From CAVPGP01 sp963704025 (lineage in GTDB: Bacteria; Actinomycetota; Thermoleophilia; Gaiellales; Gaiellaceae), in contig CAVPGP010000001.1 in the NCBI GenBank assembly GCA_963704025.1, positions 248,001-312,000 on the forward strand: 64,000 nt of DNA, read 5' to 3'. The translations under genes were made by a program, and so were the position numbers. Position 1 is the stretch's first letter; each line of letters starts with the position of its first letter. The notes under the pieces are model-generated. The model was given only the letters and a program-made list of their open reading frames with translations, searched no databases and was not told the DNA's origin. Of the stretch, positions 17,201 through 25,737 are shown piece after piece.

Positions 17201-17274
17201 ATGACGGCGGGAGCGGCGGCCTGCTCAGGCGCCTGCTCTCCGCCCTTCTTGCGTCGGAACCAAGGGAGTGGCAA
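14254..17274 (-). CDS. rne: Ribonuclease E/G family endoribonuclease with disordered Arg-rich and acidic tails
   Basis: A 1006-residue single-strand endonuclease for rRNA, tRNA and mRNA processing. The catalytic core (residues about 140-600) shows the S1 region GNIYKGVVDNVLPGMEAAFV, the DNase I-like catalytic Asp motifs TVIDVNTG (about residue 436) and IVIDFIDM (about 486), and the Zn-link CPTCGG (about 545). A TRAM-like segment follows (VARIDD-like GVAKIDDLDVNV). Both tails are low-complexity; the motif RRGSRGGR plus Lys-rich end occurs three times (about residues 51-63, 794-811 and 890-907), and a long Asp/Glu stretch precedes the second. Start is TTG with AGGAG six bases upstream. Confidence 0.93.
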   Translation of the reverse strand: MPLPWFRRKKGGEQAPEQAAAPAVIEEQSQPVIHTPPAVEAGDDETQKKPRRRGSRGGRGRKKPAGSNGARGTGAEAAPDRAATAVLEQPAGPARPSAKKQPAEKSQRAEKRETARKDAKRRERPQQRRRTPQKRAPLPQAKRELLVSIDAGERRVAVLEDDRVAEVYLERPEKRSIAGNIYKGVVDNVLPGMEAAFVEIGLEKNGFLYVDEIVGPELEGRRGARKIQDLISRGQDVLVQAVKDPMKTKGARLTTEISLPGRFVVYQPHGDGLGVSRRLEDDERVRLKEIVKAIKPQPKGGIIVRTAAEGASAEDVERDLVFLQRLWKSIEARAKATKAPTLVYQEAELPLRVTRDLFTGDFVRALVDNDRAFKRIVGYLKKTSPHMVERVVRYKEREPLFDAFGVQAEIESTLSRRVDLPSGGYLVFDYAEAFTVIDVNTGRFVGSRSKSSSGRLEDTITKNNLEAVKEVVRQLRLRDVGGIIVIDFIDMANPKNRASVEEALRTELERDRTKTYVVEISPLGLVEMTRQNVTDGPREVMTRKCPTCGGDGIVRSERTTAIEIERKLRALAAPGSRAKAFRAELNARIAALLVGPGASRLVEIEELTKKRFFVVGKEDVHLDHFLVLEQGTLAKLQPQAPVAEGAELELKLVEVGLHDPEAGVAKIDDLDVNVGGAAKLVGKKMKVRIVRVLDGQAYGELVQPIAKDDEPITAEAEAEKPTRAPRKKADSKADSGAAPKAEVEVEAEELQLEEEELEDEPELEDDEPEDEEPEDDDDLEAVAEEGEAAEGTAPKKRTRRGSRGGRRRKKKPADDAAVEAGEEAVATVDEAPAKETREAAAPRIHLPDDALGREDAPVAGEEPPAEAAPAVELVEGESSENGTEPKPRKKTRRGSRGGRNRKKKPASVSENGEELGDGAPVSPQSGELESAQIEPLDIESADVEPAEVEPAEAEPAAESEPQATPEAEAEPDESDDPGEAADDVPGYVPMSQWIDDFERAERSRNR

Positions 17275-17454
17275 ACGGAACTCCTAGCGTCGTGATGCGC
17301 GCGCGGACGCAGCCCGGGGGCCCGGCGCGAGGCAGCGCGCAGCGTGTTTTCAGGATGGAACATCTGTACGCAGCGTAGCAGGGCTCCCGGAGAAGTCGGC
17401 CTGAATCGCCGTGACCCCGGCGGACGGGGTCGTCCACGGGCCCTACGAGGTGCG

Positions 17455-17652
17455 TCAGGCGGCGGCGGGGCGGAGCCTCGCGCGGCGGGCGCGGATCGCG
17501 CGCAGGCGCTGGTTCAGCCGGGCCCACGCCCACGGCTCGACCTCGACGTACCGCGCGGCCGACTGGCCGCGCGTCGACTCGAGGTACTCGAACCAGGCAT
17601 CCGCTTCTTCGATCATCAGGAGCTCTTCGGCTTCGTGGTTCAGCACGGCCAC
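17455..17652 (-). CDS. Small Trp/Arg-containing hypothetical protein
   Basis: A 65-residue protein from GTG 17652, preceded by the strong ribosome-binding site GGAGGTGA. The N-terminal half is acidic and helical (HEAEELLMIEEADAWFEYLE), the C-terminal half is basic (RLNQRLRAIRARRARLRP) with WAWARLN between. The codon use and RBS support a real gene. It lies 25 bases downstream of the DUF697 gene on the same strand and may share its transcript. No family recognised; the charge split suggests a protein- or nucleic-acid-binding adaptor. Confidence 0.65.
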   Translation of the reverse strand: MAVLNHEAEELLMIEEADAWFEYLESTRGQSAARYVEVEPWAWARLNQRLRAIRARRARLRPAAA

Positions 17653-17677
17653 TCACCTCCAGTCGGATGGCGAGAGC

Positions 17678-18484
17678 CTAGGTCCTGGACCGGACGGAGT
17701 GCTCCTGCCGAGCCTCGAAGTACCGCACCGCAGCCTCGCCGATGGCACGGGTGCCCGTGTACGCCACCGCCCCCTTGAGGGCCCAGCCCGCCACGGGGAC
17801 GACGTCGAGCAGCTGGCGCGCGATTGCGCGGAAGCCGAGTCCCGCGCCGACGACGCCCAGCAGCTCGATCGCGCGCTCGCGGTCCATCTCGAGCCCCTGG
17901 GCGTGAGCGAGCCGCAGGACGAGCCGCGCCTGCAGCACGGTCAGCACCGGCAGGTCGACGCTGGGGACGATGGTGACCGCGCCGATCCACCCCGCCCGCC
18001 GCGCGAAAGTCCGGATCAGATGCTCGTGAACGGCGGGCCGGAAGACCGGCAGGCGCCGCGCGAGCCCCGTCCCGGCCTCGCCCACGCGGTGCGTCACAGC
18101 GGCCGCGATCTCCTGGACGGGAAAGGTCGACCCCGCCCCGACGTAGACGATGTCCGTCTCCAGCACGTAGGGGACGTGCTCGACGCCCGGACGCGTCACG
18201 CAGACGATCGGGACGCGGGCGCGGTCGGCGGCGCGGAGCGCCTTCACGTCGTCCTTCGTCGGCTCGCCGGGGAGGACGTACACCAGGGCGAGCGAGCCCT
18301 CGAGCGGCTCGTTCTCCCGCACGGCGCCCGGCTCGCCGCCCGCTCGGAGCTCCTTCGCGAGGAGCGGCACGAGCGAGGACGCGCCGGCCACGAGCAGCGG
18401 CTTGTCGTCCTCCGCCGTGGCACGGAGCTCGCGGACGAGCGAGATCACCATTCCCGGCCTGATGGGCAGCCTCTTGGTCGCCAT
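17678..18484 (-). CDS. DUF697-type membrane-associated protein in the mre/rod cluster
   Basis: A 268-residue protein overlapping the rodA stop by one base (TGATG). The first part (residues 1-120) resembles a degenerate P-loop-less GTPase-like or receiver fold (KPLLVAGASSLVPLLAKELR, VPIVCVTRPG); the second part holds hydrophobic helices (GWIGAVTIVPSVDLPVLTVL, VPVAGWALKGAVAYTGTRAI) typical of DUF697/YcjF-like proteins. Coupling to rodA suggests a role in envelope growth, though DUF697 proteins are not biochemically characterised in this context. Confidence 0.65.
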   Translation of the reverse strand: MATKRLPIRPGMVISLVRELRATAEDDKPLLVAGASSLVPLLAKELRAGGEPGAVRENEPLEGSLALVYVLPGEPTKDDVKALRAADRARVPIVCVTRPGVEHVPYVLETDIVYVGAGSTFPVQEIAAAVTHRVGEAGTGLARRLPVFRPAVHEHLIRTFARRAGWIGAVTIVPSVDLPVLTVLQARLVLRLAHAQGLEMDRERAIELLGVVGAGLGFRAIARQLLDVVPVAGWALKGAVAYTGTRAIGEAAVRYFEARQEHSVRSRT

Positions 18485-19677
18485 CAGCGCCTCGCCGCCC
18501 GCGGGACTGCGCGCCGGCGCGCGTGGACGGAGAGCAGCAAGCCGATCGCGAGCAGGTTCGTGACCATGGCCGACCCACCGTACGACACGAACGGCAGCGG
18601 GATGCCGGTGATCGGCGCGATCCCCATGGTCATGCCGGCGTTGACGAAGATCTGGAAGAGGAACATGCAGACGATCGCGCCGGCGAGGATCGCACCGAAG
18701 AGGTCGCGCGAGGCTGCGATCACCTTCAGTCCGCGCCAGATCACGAGCAGGTAGAGGAGCAGGAGGATCGAGAGGCCGACAAAGCCGCGCTGCTCGCCGA
18801 AGGAGGCGAAGACGAAGTCCGTGCGCGCCTCGGGCAGGTAGTTGAGGCTCGTCTGCGTCGCACCGGAGACGCCGCGGCCGCGCAGCTCGCCGGCGCCGAG
18901 GGTCGTGATCGACTGCGAGATGTTGTACGTCGACCCGCGCGGATCGGAGTCCGGGTGCAGGAAGCCCGTCAGGCGATCCTTCTGGTACGGCTTCAGCACC
19001 GGCGTGCCCACGGCCGGAAGCGCCCAGAGGACGAGCAGCGAGAGCGTCAGCGCCAGCCCCGCCAGGAGCGCGAGGTGCGACCACCGGACCCCCGCGATGA
19101 AGAGCGCGGCGGCGGTGACAGCGGCGTAGACGAGCGCGGTGCCGATGTCCGGCTGCACGAAGACCAGGAAGAGCGGCAGAGCGGCGAGGCCCACCGCGCC
19201 GGCGACGGTCCGGAGCTCGCCGATGCGCTTGCCGCGGTCGGCCAGGAACGCGGCCAGCGCCAGCGCGAGGAAGACCTTGCCGAACTCGGACGGCTGAAAG
19301 AGGAAAGGCCCGATGTCGATCCACCGCTTCGAGCCGCGCGTCGCGGCGCCCTGGAGCAGGACGAGCAGCATGACCACGATCGTGCCGCCGTAGAGCAGGC
19401 GCTTCGCCCGCCGGAGCCGGTCCGGGTCGATCGCGATCGCGGCCAGGGCGAGCAGCGCTCCTGCGATCGCATTGGCAGCCTGGCGGCTGACGGCGCTGCC
19501 GGCCTCCTGGTTGAGCGTGACGCCGTGCAGCGCCCAGAGCCCGTACCCCACGAGCGCGACCGCAGCGCCGATCAGCAGCCAGTCGAGGCGGCGCAGGAAC
19601 GACGCCACACCGGCGGCGTCCGCGGCGGCGCGCGGCCGGAGCCCCCTCGCACGAGTGTCTACAGCTTCGAGTGCCAT
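18484..19677 (-). CDS. rodA: Rod-shape glycosyltransferase RodA (SEDS family)
   Basis: A 397-residue polytopic membrane protein of the FtsW/RodA/SpoVE family, the peptidoglycan glycosyltransferase of the elongation complex. About ten membrane helices; conserved SEDS segments GSKRWIDIGPFLFQPSEFGK, VFVQPDIGTALVY and TGIPLPFVSYGGSAM are present. It follows mrdA directly (three bases between), so transglycosylase and transpeptidase are co-expressed. The N-terminal 30 residues are Arg-rich and cytoplasmic. Confidence 0.97.
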   Translation of the reverse strand: MALEAVDTRARGLRPRAAADAAGVASFLRRLDWLLIGAAVALVGYGLWALHGVTLNQEAGSAVSRQAANAIAGALLALAAIAIDPDRLRRAKRLLYGGTIVVMLLVLLQGAATRGSKRWIDIGPFLFQPSEFGKVFLALALAAFLADRGKRIGELRTVAGAVGLAALPLFLVFVQPDIGTALVYAAVTAAALFIAGVRWSHLALLAGLALTLSLLVLWALPAVGTPVLKPYQKDRLTGFLHPDSDPRGSTYNISQSITTLGAGELRGRGVSGATQTSLNYLPEARTDFVFASFGEQRGFVGLSILLLLYLLVIWRGLKVIAASRDLFGAILAGAIVCMFLFQIFVNAGMTMGIAPITGIPLPFVSYGGSAMVTNLLAIGLLLSVHARRRAVPRAARR

Positions 19678-19680
19678 GGC

Positions 19681-21705
19681 CTAGTCGCTCAAGTGGCTCG
19701 TGATCCGGTTGTTCTGCTTGCCGAAGTACTCCTCGAAGACGCTCAGCGCCGCCGGGGCTGCGGCGACGCCGCCGTGGCCGCCGTTCTCGATCACGGCGCA
19801 GACGACGATCGACGGCGTGTCGCCGGCGCCCGAGGGCCCGTACCCGCACCACCACGCCTGGTCCTCCTGGTGGCCGGCGGGATAGCCCGGCAGCGGCACG
19901 ACCTTCTCCGCGGTGCCCGTCTTGCCGGAGATCGGGACTGGAAAGTTCGCGAAGACGCCGGACGAGGTCCCGATCGACGCGTGGGTCGCCTCGTAGAGAC
20001 CGTCCTTGACCGCCTGCAGCGCCCCCGCGTCGACGCCCACGGGCCGTGGCGGCGCGGCGCCGAAGCGGCGGAGCACGCGGCTCGGCCGGCCGCCCATGCC
20101 CTGCTGCTCGACGTCCTCTACGACGTGCGGCGTCACGAGCTTGCCGCCGTTCGCGACGAGCGCGTAGAAGCGCGCCATCTGCATGGGCGTGACGGCGACG
20201 TCCTTCTGGCCGATGGCGAGCTGGATCGAGTCGCCCGGCTTCCAGAGCCGGTCGATCTCCCAGCAGCAGGGATCGGTCTTCTTCGTGAACCTTTCCTGCC
20301 GCCACTCGGGCGTCGGCAGGAGGCCCGACGTCTCCGGGCCTACGTCGACGCCGCTCGGCTCCCCGAAGCCGAAGCGGCTCGCCCAAGCCTGGAACGGGTG
20401 CCCGCGGTCGGACGGCAGCGAGTAGAAGCGGTTTCCCACCTGGTAGAAGTAGGTGTCGCACGACGCGGCCAACGCGGTGCGCAGGTCCATCCCCTGGCTC
20501 AAGTAGGGGTTCCAGTTCTTGAACACCTGGCCGCCCTTGTCGTCCGGCGACGTGTAGGTCGGCGAGCAGAGCAGCGTGTCGTACGGGTTGAGCAGGTTCT
20601 CCTGCATCGCCGCGATCGCCGTCACCGGCTTGAACGTCGAGCCGGGCGGATAGATCCCCTGCAGGACGCGGTTCAGCGTCGGGTAGTTCGCCGCCTTCGC
20701 CGCCGCGGGGTCGAGCAGCGTCTTCAGCTTCGAGCGGTCCCGCGAGACGTAGACGCTGGGCTGGTAGGTCGGGTTCGACGCCATGGCGAGCACGGCCCCG
20801 TCGCGCGGGTCGAGCGCGACGATCGCGCCGCCGTTCGCGGCCCACTTGCCGTCGGCGTGCGCGAGCCGGATCCCCTCCAGGAGCGCCCGCTCGGCCGCGC
20901 GCTGGAGCTCGATGTCGAGCGTCAGCCGGATCGCCGTGCCCGGGCGCGGCAGCTGCCTGGGCTCCAGCTCGCTCTGCGGACGCCCCAGCGAGTCGACACG
21001 CAGCTGGGAGAGGCCGTCGCGCCCGCGCAGGTACTGGTCGTACGTCGACTCCACGCCGGCCTGGCCGATCGTGTCGCCGAGCGCGTAGCCGTCGTGCTTC
21101 AGCTGCTTGAGCTGCTCCTCGGAGATCTCGCCGACGTAGCCGAGGACCTGCGCCGCGAGCGACTGGTAGCGGTAGTGCCGGAGGTAGTTGTCGACGATCG
21201 TCACGCCCGGGAACTCGTCCTGGCGCTCGCTCAGGTACGTCACCTGGTCGTGGTGGACGCCGCGCTTGAGCGTGATCGGGGTCAACGGATCGCCCTTCCG
21301 CTCCTCGATGTCCTTCAGCATGTCGGGGACGCGCACGTCGAGCACCCTGGCCAGCCGGCGCAGCTCGGCCCGCTGCGCGGGCCACGTCTTCGGCAGGTCG
21401 GACGGCCAGAGCTGGACGGCCGTGCCGGCCACGTTGCCGACGAGCACGCGTCCGCGCCGGTCGAGGATCGCCCCGCGCGGCGCCTCGACCCGGAGCAGGC
21501 GCAGCTGGTTGTTCTGGGCCTCCTTCAAGTAGGACGAGCCGGCGAGCACCTGCAGCGCCCAGAGGCGGAGAAAGAGGATCGCGAAGACGGCGAGCGCGAG
21601 CGCGCCGAGGATCGCGATGCGCAGCGCGAGCTGTGGCGTCAGCCGGTACGGCTCGGATGTCCGTGGGTCGGGCGGCAGGAACCGGCGGGACGACGTGCTA
21701 GCCAA
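19681..21705 (-). CDS. mrdA: Penicillin-binding protein 2 (elongation transpeptidase)
   Basis: A 674-residue class B PBP: N-terminal membrane anchor (residues about 30-55), pedestal/dimerisation domain (RVEAPRGAILDRRGRVL), and transpeptidase domain with the SxxK motif PGSTFK (Ser about 356), the SxD-type motif ASCDTYF and the KTG motif SGKTGTAE (Lys about 595). It cross-links peptidoglycan with RodA during elongation. A feature not seen in E. coli PBP2 is a CCW pair (KTDPCCWEIDRLW) in the transpeptidase domain, possibly zinc- or disulfide-related. Overlaps mreD by eight bases. Confidence 0.96.
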   Translation of the reverse strand: MASTSSRRFLPPDPRTSEPYRLTPQLALRIAILGALALAVFAILFLRLWALQVLAGSSYLKEAQNNQLRLLRVEAPRGAILDRRGRVLVGNVAGTAVQLWPSDLPKTWPAQRAELRRLARVLDVRVPDMLKDIEERKGDPLTPITLKRGVHHDQVTYLSERQDEFPGVTIVDNYLRHYRYQSLAAQVLGYVGEISEEQLKQLKHDGYALGDTIGQAGVESTYDQYLRGRDGLSQLRVDSLGRPQSELEPRQLPRPGTAIRLTLDIELQRAAERALLEGIRLAHADGKWAANGGAIVALDPRDGAVLAMASNPTYQPSVYVSRDRSKLKTLLDPAAAKAANYPTLNRVLQGIYPPGSTFKPVTAIAAMQENLLNPYDTLLCSPTYTSPDDKGGQVFKNWNPYLSQGMDLRTALAASCDTYFYQVGNRFYSLPSDRGHPFQAWASRFGFGEPSGVDVGPETSGLLPTPEWRQERFTKKTDPCCWEIDRLWKPGDSIQLAIGQKDVAVTPMQMARFYALVANGGKLVTPHVVEDVEQQGMGGRPSRVLRRFGAAPPRPVGVDAGALQAVKDGLYEATHASIGTSSGVFANFPVPISGKTGTAEKVVPLPGYPAGHQEDQAWWCGYGPSGAGDTPSIVVCAVIENGGHGGVAAAPAALSVFEEYFGKQNNRITSHLSD

Positions 21706-22219
21706 GGAGCCGCACCTCCCGCACCCGGTCGGAGAGCTCCGGAGGCGGGAAGAGCCTGCGGCAGAGCGCGTAGACGGGCACCGTCAGCACGAGGTTCAGG
21801 ATCAGCTCGGCCGGCAGCGAGTCGACGAGCGCGATCCGGGCCGGCGCGGGCTCACCGAGGAAGAAGTGAAGCGCCAGGCTGCCGATTGCGTAGAGGATCG
21901 TCACGACCCCGACGGAGAGGAAGGGCGCGTGCGCCCGGTCGCGCGCGGTCGTCTCGCCGTAGCGCCCGATCCAGAAGCCCGCGGCGGTGAGCAGCAGCGA
22001 CGTGAAGCCGAGCGTCCCGAGCGTGGCCGTGTCGTAGACGAGCCCGGCCCAGAAGCCCGCGACGGCGCCGAAGACGGAGCCGCGCAGGAGCGCGATGCAG
22101 AGCAGCACGACGAGCGGCAGGTCGACGGAGCCGCCGAGCACCGTCAGCGCCGAGAAGATGCCGGTCTGCGCCAGCACGGCGACGAACAGGAGCACCCCGG
22201 CCTTGAGCGCGTCGGTCAC
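21698..22219 (-). CDS. mreD: Rod-shape-determining membrane protein MreD
   Basis: A 173-residue protein with five or six membrane helices (LLFVAVLAQTGIFSALTVL, GSVFGAVAGFWAGLVYDTA, ELILNLVLTVPVYALC). MreD proteins are poorly conserved; the assignment rests on length, topology and position between mreC and mrdA. GTG 22219 overlaps the mreC stop as GTGA. It stabilises the MreC-PBP2-RodA complex in the membrane. Confidence 0.93.
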   Translation of the reverse strand: MTDALKAGVLLFVAVLAQTGIFSALTVLGGSVDLPLVVLLCIALLRGSVFGAVAGFWAGLVYDTATLGTLGFTSLLLTAAGFWIGRYGETTARDRAHAPFLSVGVVTILYAIGSLALHFFLGEPAPARIALVDSLPAELILNLVLTVPVYALCRRLFPPPELSDRVREVRLLG

Positions 22220-23166
22220 GGCAGCTTGGGGAGCGGCTTCTTCGGGACGAGGACGAGCACGGACTGCAGCGCGGTGTAATCGACCGACGGCTCGATCTGG
22301 ATCTGCTTGAACGGCTGCGTGTCGCTGTCGCCGACGCTCGAGACGACGCCGATCTGGATCCCGCGCGGGTAGAGCGAGGGCAGCTTGCCCCGCCCGGGAG
22401 AGCCGGAGGTGACGATCACGTCGCCGCGGCTGACGAACTTCGACTTCGGCACGCGGTCGAGGATCAGCGCGTCCGCTCCGCCCTGGCCGTGCTGGACGAT
22501 CCCGGACGTGCTGGGGTCGGTCAGCACCGACGCCGCGGCGGCGCTGTTCGGGTCGGTGAGCAGAGTGACGCGCGCGACGCCGCCGAAGACCCGAGTCACC
22601 TGGCCCACCAGGCCGTCGGCGGTCACGACCGGGTCGCGCAGCTCGATGCCGTGGTCGGCTCCGGCCGCGATCACGATCTGCTGCTCGAAGCGGCTCGGCG
22701 GCTGTGCGAGCACGCGGGCCGCGACGACGTCGAAGTCCCGTGAGAGCTTCTGGTAGGACGGCGAGTCGACGTAGCCGAGCTGCCGCTTCAGGTCCGCGTT
22801 CTCCTGGAGCGCGGACTCGTTCGCGATCACCTGACGCTCGAGGTCGGAGACCTGCCGCTTCAGCTTTTGGTTCTCCGATTTCGCCCCGAGCACGTCGCCC
22901 GTCCACCCCGCCGCGTCGCGGAACGGCCGCGAGATGCGCTCGGCGCCGACCTCGAACGGACGCAGGACCGCCGCACCGAACCCCTGGACGCCGTGCGCCG
23001 AGCCGCGGAAGGAGACGGTGATCAGCCCGAGCGCGAGCACGACGAGGACGCCCACGACAATCCGGCGCTTGACGGCGCTGGAGCGATTCGAGGGGTATCC
23101 GGAGGGAGCGGAACGCTGGACGGACGAGCCCAGGACCGCAAGGCGGACAGTCCGGTTACGAGGCAC
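22216..23166 (-). CDS. mreC: Rod-shape-determining protein MreC
   Basis: A 316-residue membrane-anchored periplasm-facing scaffold. It shows an N-terminal membrane helix (IVVGVLVVLALGLITVSF), a coiled coil (ENQKLKRQVSDLERQVIANE), and two beta domains with the MreC signature ADGLVGQVTRVFGGVARVTLL and GDVIVTSGSPGRGKLPSLYP. It links cytoplasmic MreB to PBP2 and RodA. Unusually, mreB is not directly upstream: GNAT, arsR and AHSA1 genes and a hairpin element intervene. Confidence 0.96.
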   Translation of the reverse strand: MPRNRTVRLAVLGSSVQRSAPSGYPSNRSSAVKRRIVVGVLVVLALGLITVSFRGSAHGVQGFGAAVLRPFEVGAERISRPFRDAAGWTGDVLGAKSENQKLKRQVSDLERQVIANESALQENADLKRQLGYVDSPSYQKLSRDFDVVAARVLAQPPSRFEQQIVIAAGADHGIELRDPVVTADGLVGQVTRVFGGVARVTLLTDPNSAAAASVLTDPSTSGIVQHGQGGADALILDRVPKSKFVSRGDVIVTSGSPGRGKLPSLYPRGIQIGVVSSVGDSDTQPFKQIQIEPSVDYTALQSVLVLVPKKPLPKLP

Positions 23167-23196
23167 GAGCTACCGGAGTGTAGCGGCGGCAGAGGA

Positions 23197-23278
23197 GAAC
23201 CTCCCGGCCGCGCAGCGGCCTGTTCGCGCACGCGAACCGGTTGGAGGGGGTCTGGGGGAACCGGGAGGTTCCCCCAGA
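23197..23278. repeat. Double-hairpin intergenic element, copy A
   Basis: A perfect 12-bp stem (TCTGGGGGAACC, 23251-23262, loop GGGA, complement 23267-23278) is preceded by a smaller stem GTTCGC/GCGAAC (23222-23237) and the spacer CGGTTGGAGGGGG. A further GGCCGC/GCGGCC stem lies at 23206-23220, and GAACCTCCCGG (23197-23207) is complementary to 23261-23271, allowing an alternative fold. It lies between the AHSA1 stop and mreC start. A diverged copy is at 25679-25729. Confidence 0.75.
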
Positions 23279-23287
23279 GGCCCCGCG

Positions 23288-23740
23288 TCAGCTCTTCGAG
23301 AAGAAGTCGACGTAGTGACCGAGGACCGCGTCCCAGCCCTTGTTGTAGCCGTCGTAGCCGCCGCCCTCCTCCTCGCCGTAGGCCTCCCAGCCGCTGTGGG
23401 TCAGCTCGACGCGGGTCCCGGAGCCGTCCGCCGTGAAGACGACCTCGACCTCGGTGGTCGGCTTTTCCGGGTTGACGCGCCAGCGCAGAAGCAGCCTCGA
23501 CGGGGGCTCGTAGGCCAGGACGTCGTACCACGCTTGCAGCTCGCCGTCGACGAGCTCGCCGTTGACGCCGCCCTCGCGCCACTCGAGCTGCAGCTCGGGC
23601 TTCGCCTTGCCCTCGATCGAGTGTGTGTCGAATGGCCACCAGTCGGCCACGCGGTCCGTAAAGACCTCGAACGCGCGCTCCACCGGCGCGTCGACGTGCA
23701 GCGTCTTGCGGATCGTCAGATCCGATTGCATCACCATCAT
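23288..23740 (-). CDS. AHSA1/SRPBCC-domain protein
   Basis: A 150-residue START/Bet v1-like (AHSA1) protein: IRKTLHVDAPVERAFEVFTD, then DWWPFDTHSIEG, and VEVVFTADGSGTRVELTHSG with a C-terminal helix (YDGYNKGWDAVLGHYVDFF). These small-ligand-binding proteins are nearly always paired with an ArsR regulator, as here: its ATG overlaps the arsR stop (ATGA). Ligand and effect are unknown. Confidence 0.9.
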   Translation of the reverse strand: MMVMQSDLTIRKTLHVDAPVERAFEVFTDRVADWWPFDTHSIEGKAKPELQLEWREGGVNGELVDGELQAWYDVLAYEPPSRLLLRWRVNPEKPTTEVEVVFTADGSGTRVELTHSGWEAYGEEEGGGYDGYNKGWDAVLGHYVDFFSKS

Positions 23741-24039
23741 GCCTCTCTTTCCGCCGCCGCCTTGAAGTCGGCGAGCATCTGATCCCAGAACTGGTCGAAG
23801 TAGGTGCGCAGCTCGAGCAGCCCGCCCGGGTTCAGGCTGTAGATCCGCCGCGTTCCCTCGCGGCGTTCCGTCACGAGGCTCGCCTCCTTCAACACGCGCA
23901 GGTGCTGTGACACGGCAGGCCGTGAGACGGGCAGCCCCTCGGCGAGCTCGCCGACGGACCGGGGCCCACGGCGCAGGCGCTCGAAGATCGCCCGCCGCGT
24001 CGGATCGCCCAGCGCATCCATGGCAGTTGCGTAAGCCAT
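23737..24039 (-). CDS. ArsR-family regulator
   Basis: A 100-residue winged-helix regulator: MDALGDPTRRAIFERLRRGP, SVGELAEGLPVSRPAVSQHL (recognition helix), then VLKEASLVTERREGTRRIYS (wing). It lacks the metal-binding Cys motif of classical ArsR and belongs to the subgroup paired with AHSA1 proteins. The ATG abuts a perfect palindrome (24041-24052), and the promoter placement suggests an almost leaderless transcript, so autoregulation is likely. Confidence 0.92.
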   Translation of the reverse strand: MAYATAMDALGDPTRRAIFERLRRGPRSVGELAEGLPVSRPAVSQHLRVLKEASLVTERREGTRRIYSLNPGGLLELRTYFDQFWDQMLADFKAAAEREA

Positions 24040-24040
24040 G

Positions 24041-24078
24041 ACTTACGTAAGTGTGAACTTACGTTACACACGTGTCAA
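24041..24078 (-). promoter_or_regulatory. arsR promoter with palindromic operator
   Basis: Minus-strand TTGACA (24073-24078) and CACACT (24050-24055) are 17 bases apart. The perfect palindrome ACTTACGTAAGT (24041-24052) overlaps the -10 and start point, and a related site ACTTACGTTAC lies at 24057-24067. The predicted start point is only about four bases before the ATG. Confidence 0.55.
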
Positions 24079-24588
24079 GGCTTGACGTCCGGCTCTCCGC
24101 GGACATCGCGTCGAGGGCGTGAATCCAGAGCTCGCCCCAGGGCGAGCTCGGCAGCACCTCGAGCACGCGGAAGCCGAGCTTCTGCATGACGCGGCGCGAC
24201 GCGACGTTCGCGGGCAGGCTGATCGAGACCAGGCGCCGGTAGGCAAGCGGTCCGAACGCCCACGCGACGCAGGCGGCGCCGGCCTCGGTCGCCAGGCCGC
24301 GCCCCCACCAGGCCGGGTCGATCGCCCAGCCGACCTCCGGATCGTCGGCCCAGATGCGGTGGAACGCGACGCCGCTGCGCCCGACGAGCGAACCGGTTCC
24401 CCGGTCCTCCAGCGCGAGGATCCCGAAGCCGTGCCGCCGCCAGTGCGACTCGTAGCGCTCGATGTTCTCGCTGGCCGGCCGCGGCTCGCCGAGATAGCGC
24501 TGGAAGTCCGGATCGGCGCTCCAGCGGTCGAGCGCCGCCGCGTCCTCCGAGCGGAAGCGCCGGAGCACGAGGCGATCCGTCTCGAGGA

Positions 24589-24592
<4 letters not shown>
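24059..24592 (-). CDS. RimJ/RimL-type GNAT N-acetyltransferase
   Basis: About 177 residues of the ribosomal-protein-alanine acetyltransferase-like GNAT group: LILETDRLVLRRFRSEDAAA, then DPEVGWAIDPAWWGRGLATEA (acetyl-CoA loop) and YRRLVSISLPANVASRRVMQ, with KLGFRVLE. The family normally begins M-I-L-E-T-D-R-L; here the codon at that position is CTG, which overlaps the mreB TGA as CTGA. The next usable start would be GTG eight codons in, cutting off strand 1. A CTG start coupled to mreB is therefore likely but unproven. Confidence 0.8.
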
Positions 24593-25635
<1,043 letters not shown>

Positions 25636-25678
25636 CGCTGACGCGAGGGACTCTAGCTAGCCGGCGCCGAAGGCGTCC

Positions 25679-25729
25679 TTCCGCGAAGCGGAACGGTGGA
25701 GGGGCGCGGGGGGACCGGGAGGTCCCGCG
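25679..25729. repeat. Double-hairpin intergenic element, copy B
   Basis: The stem TTCCGC/GCGGAA (25679-25693, loop GAA) is followed by CGGTGGAGGGG and a second stem closing the same GGGA loop (GGGACC at 25711-25716, GGTCCC at 25721-25726, with CGC/GCG extending it across a bulge). Order, spacing and loop match copy A while stem bases differ in compensating ways. It lies between the maf stop and mreB start. Confidence 0.65.
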
Positions 25730-25737
25730 TCGAGCGC

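Noticed and set aside
17275..17454. A gene or RNA in the 180-base gap before the RNase E/G gene
   Set aside because: Only GC-rich self-complementary stretches (around CCCGGGGGCCCGG) and the ribosome-binding site are visible; no ORF with coding character or known RNA signature. It is probably the long 5' leader of the RNase gene.
18523..21990. Very long open frame on the plus strand opposite rodA, mrdA and mreD
   Set aside because: At about 70% GC the antisense frames of real genes lack stops. The opposite strand encodes complete, motif-bearing proteins, while this frame shows only Arg/Asp/Gly-rich mirror composition.
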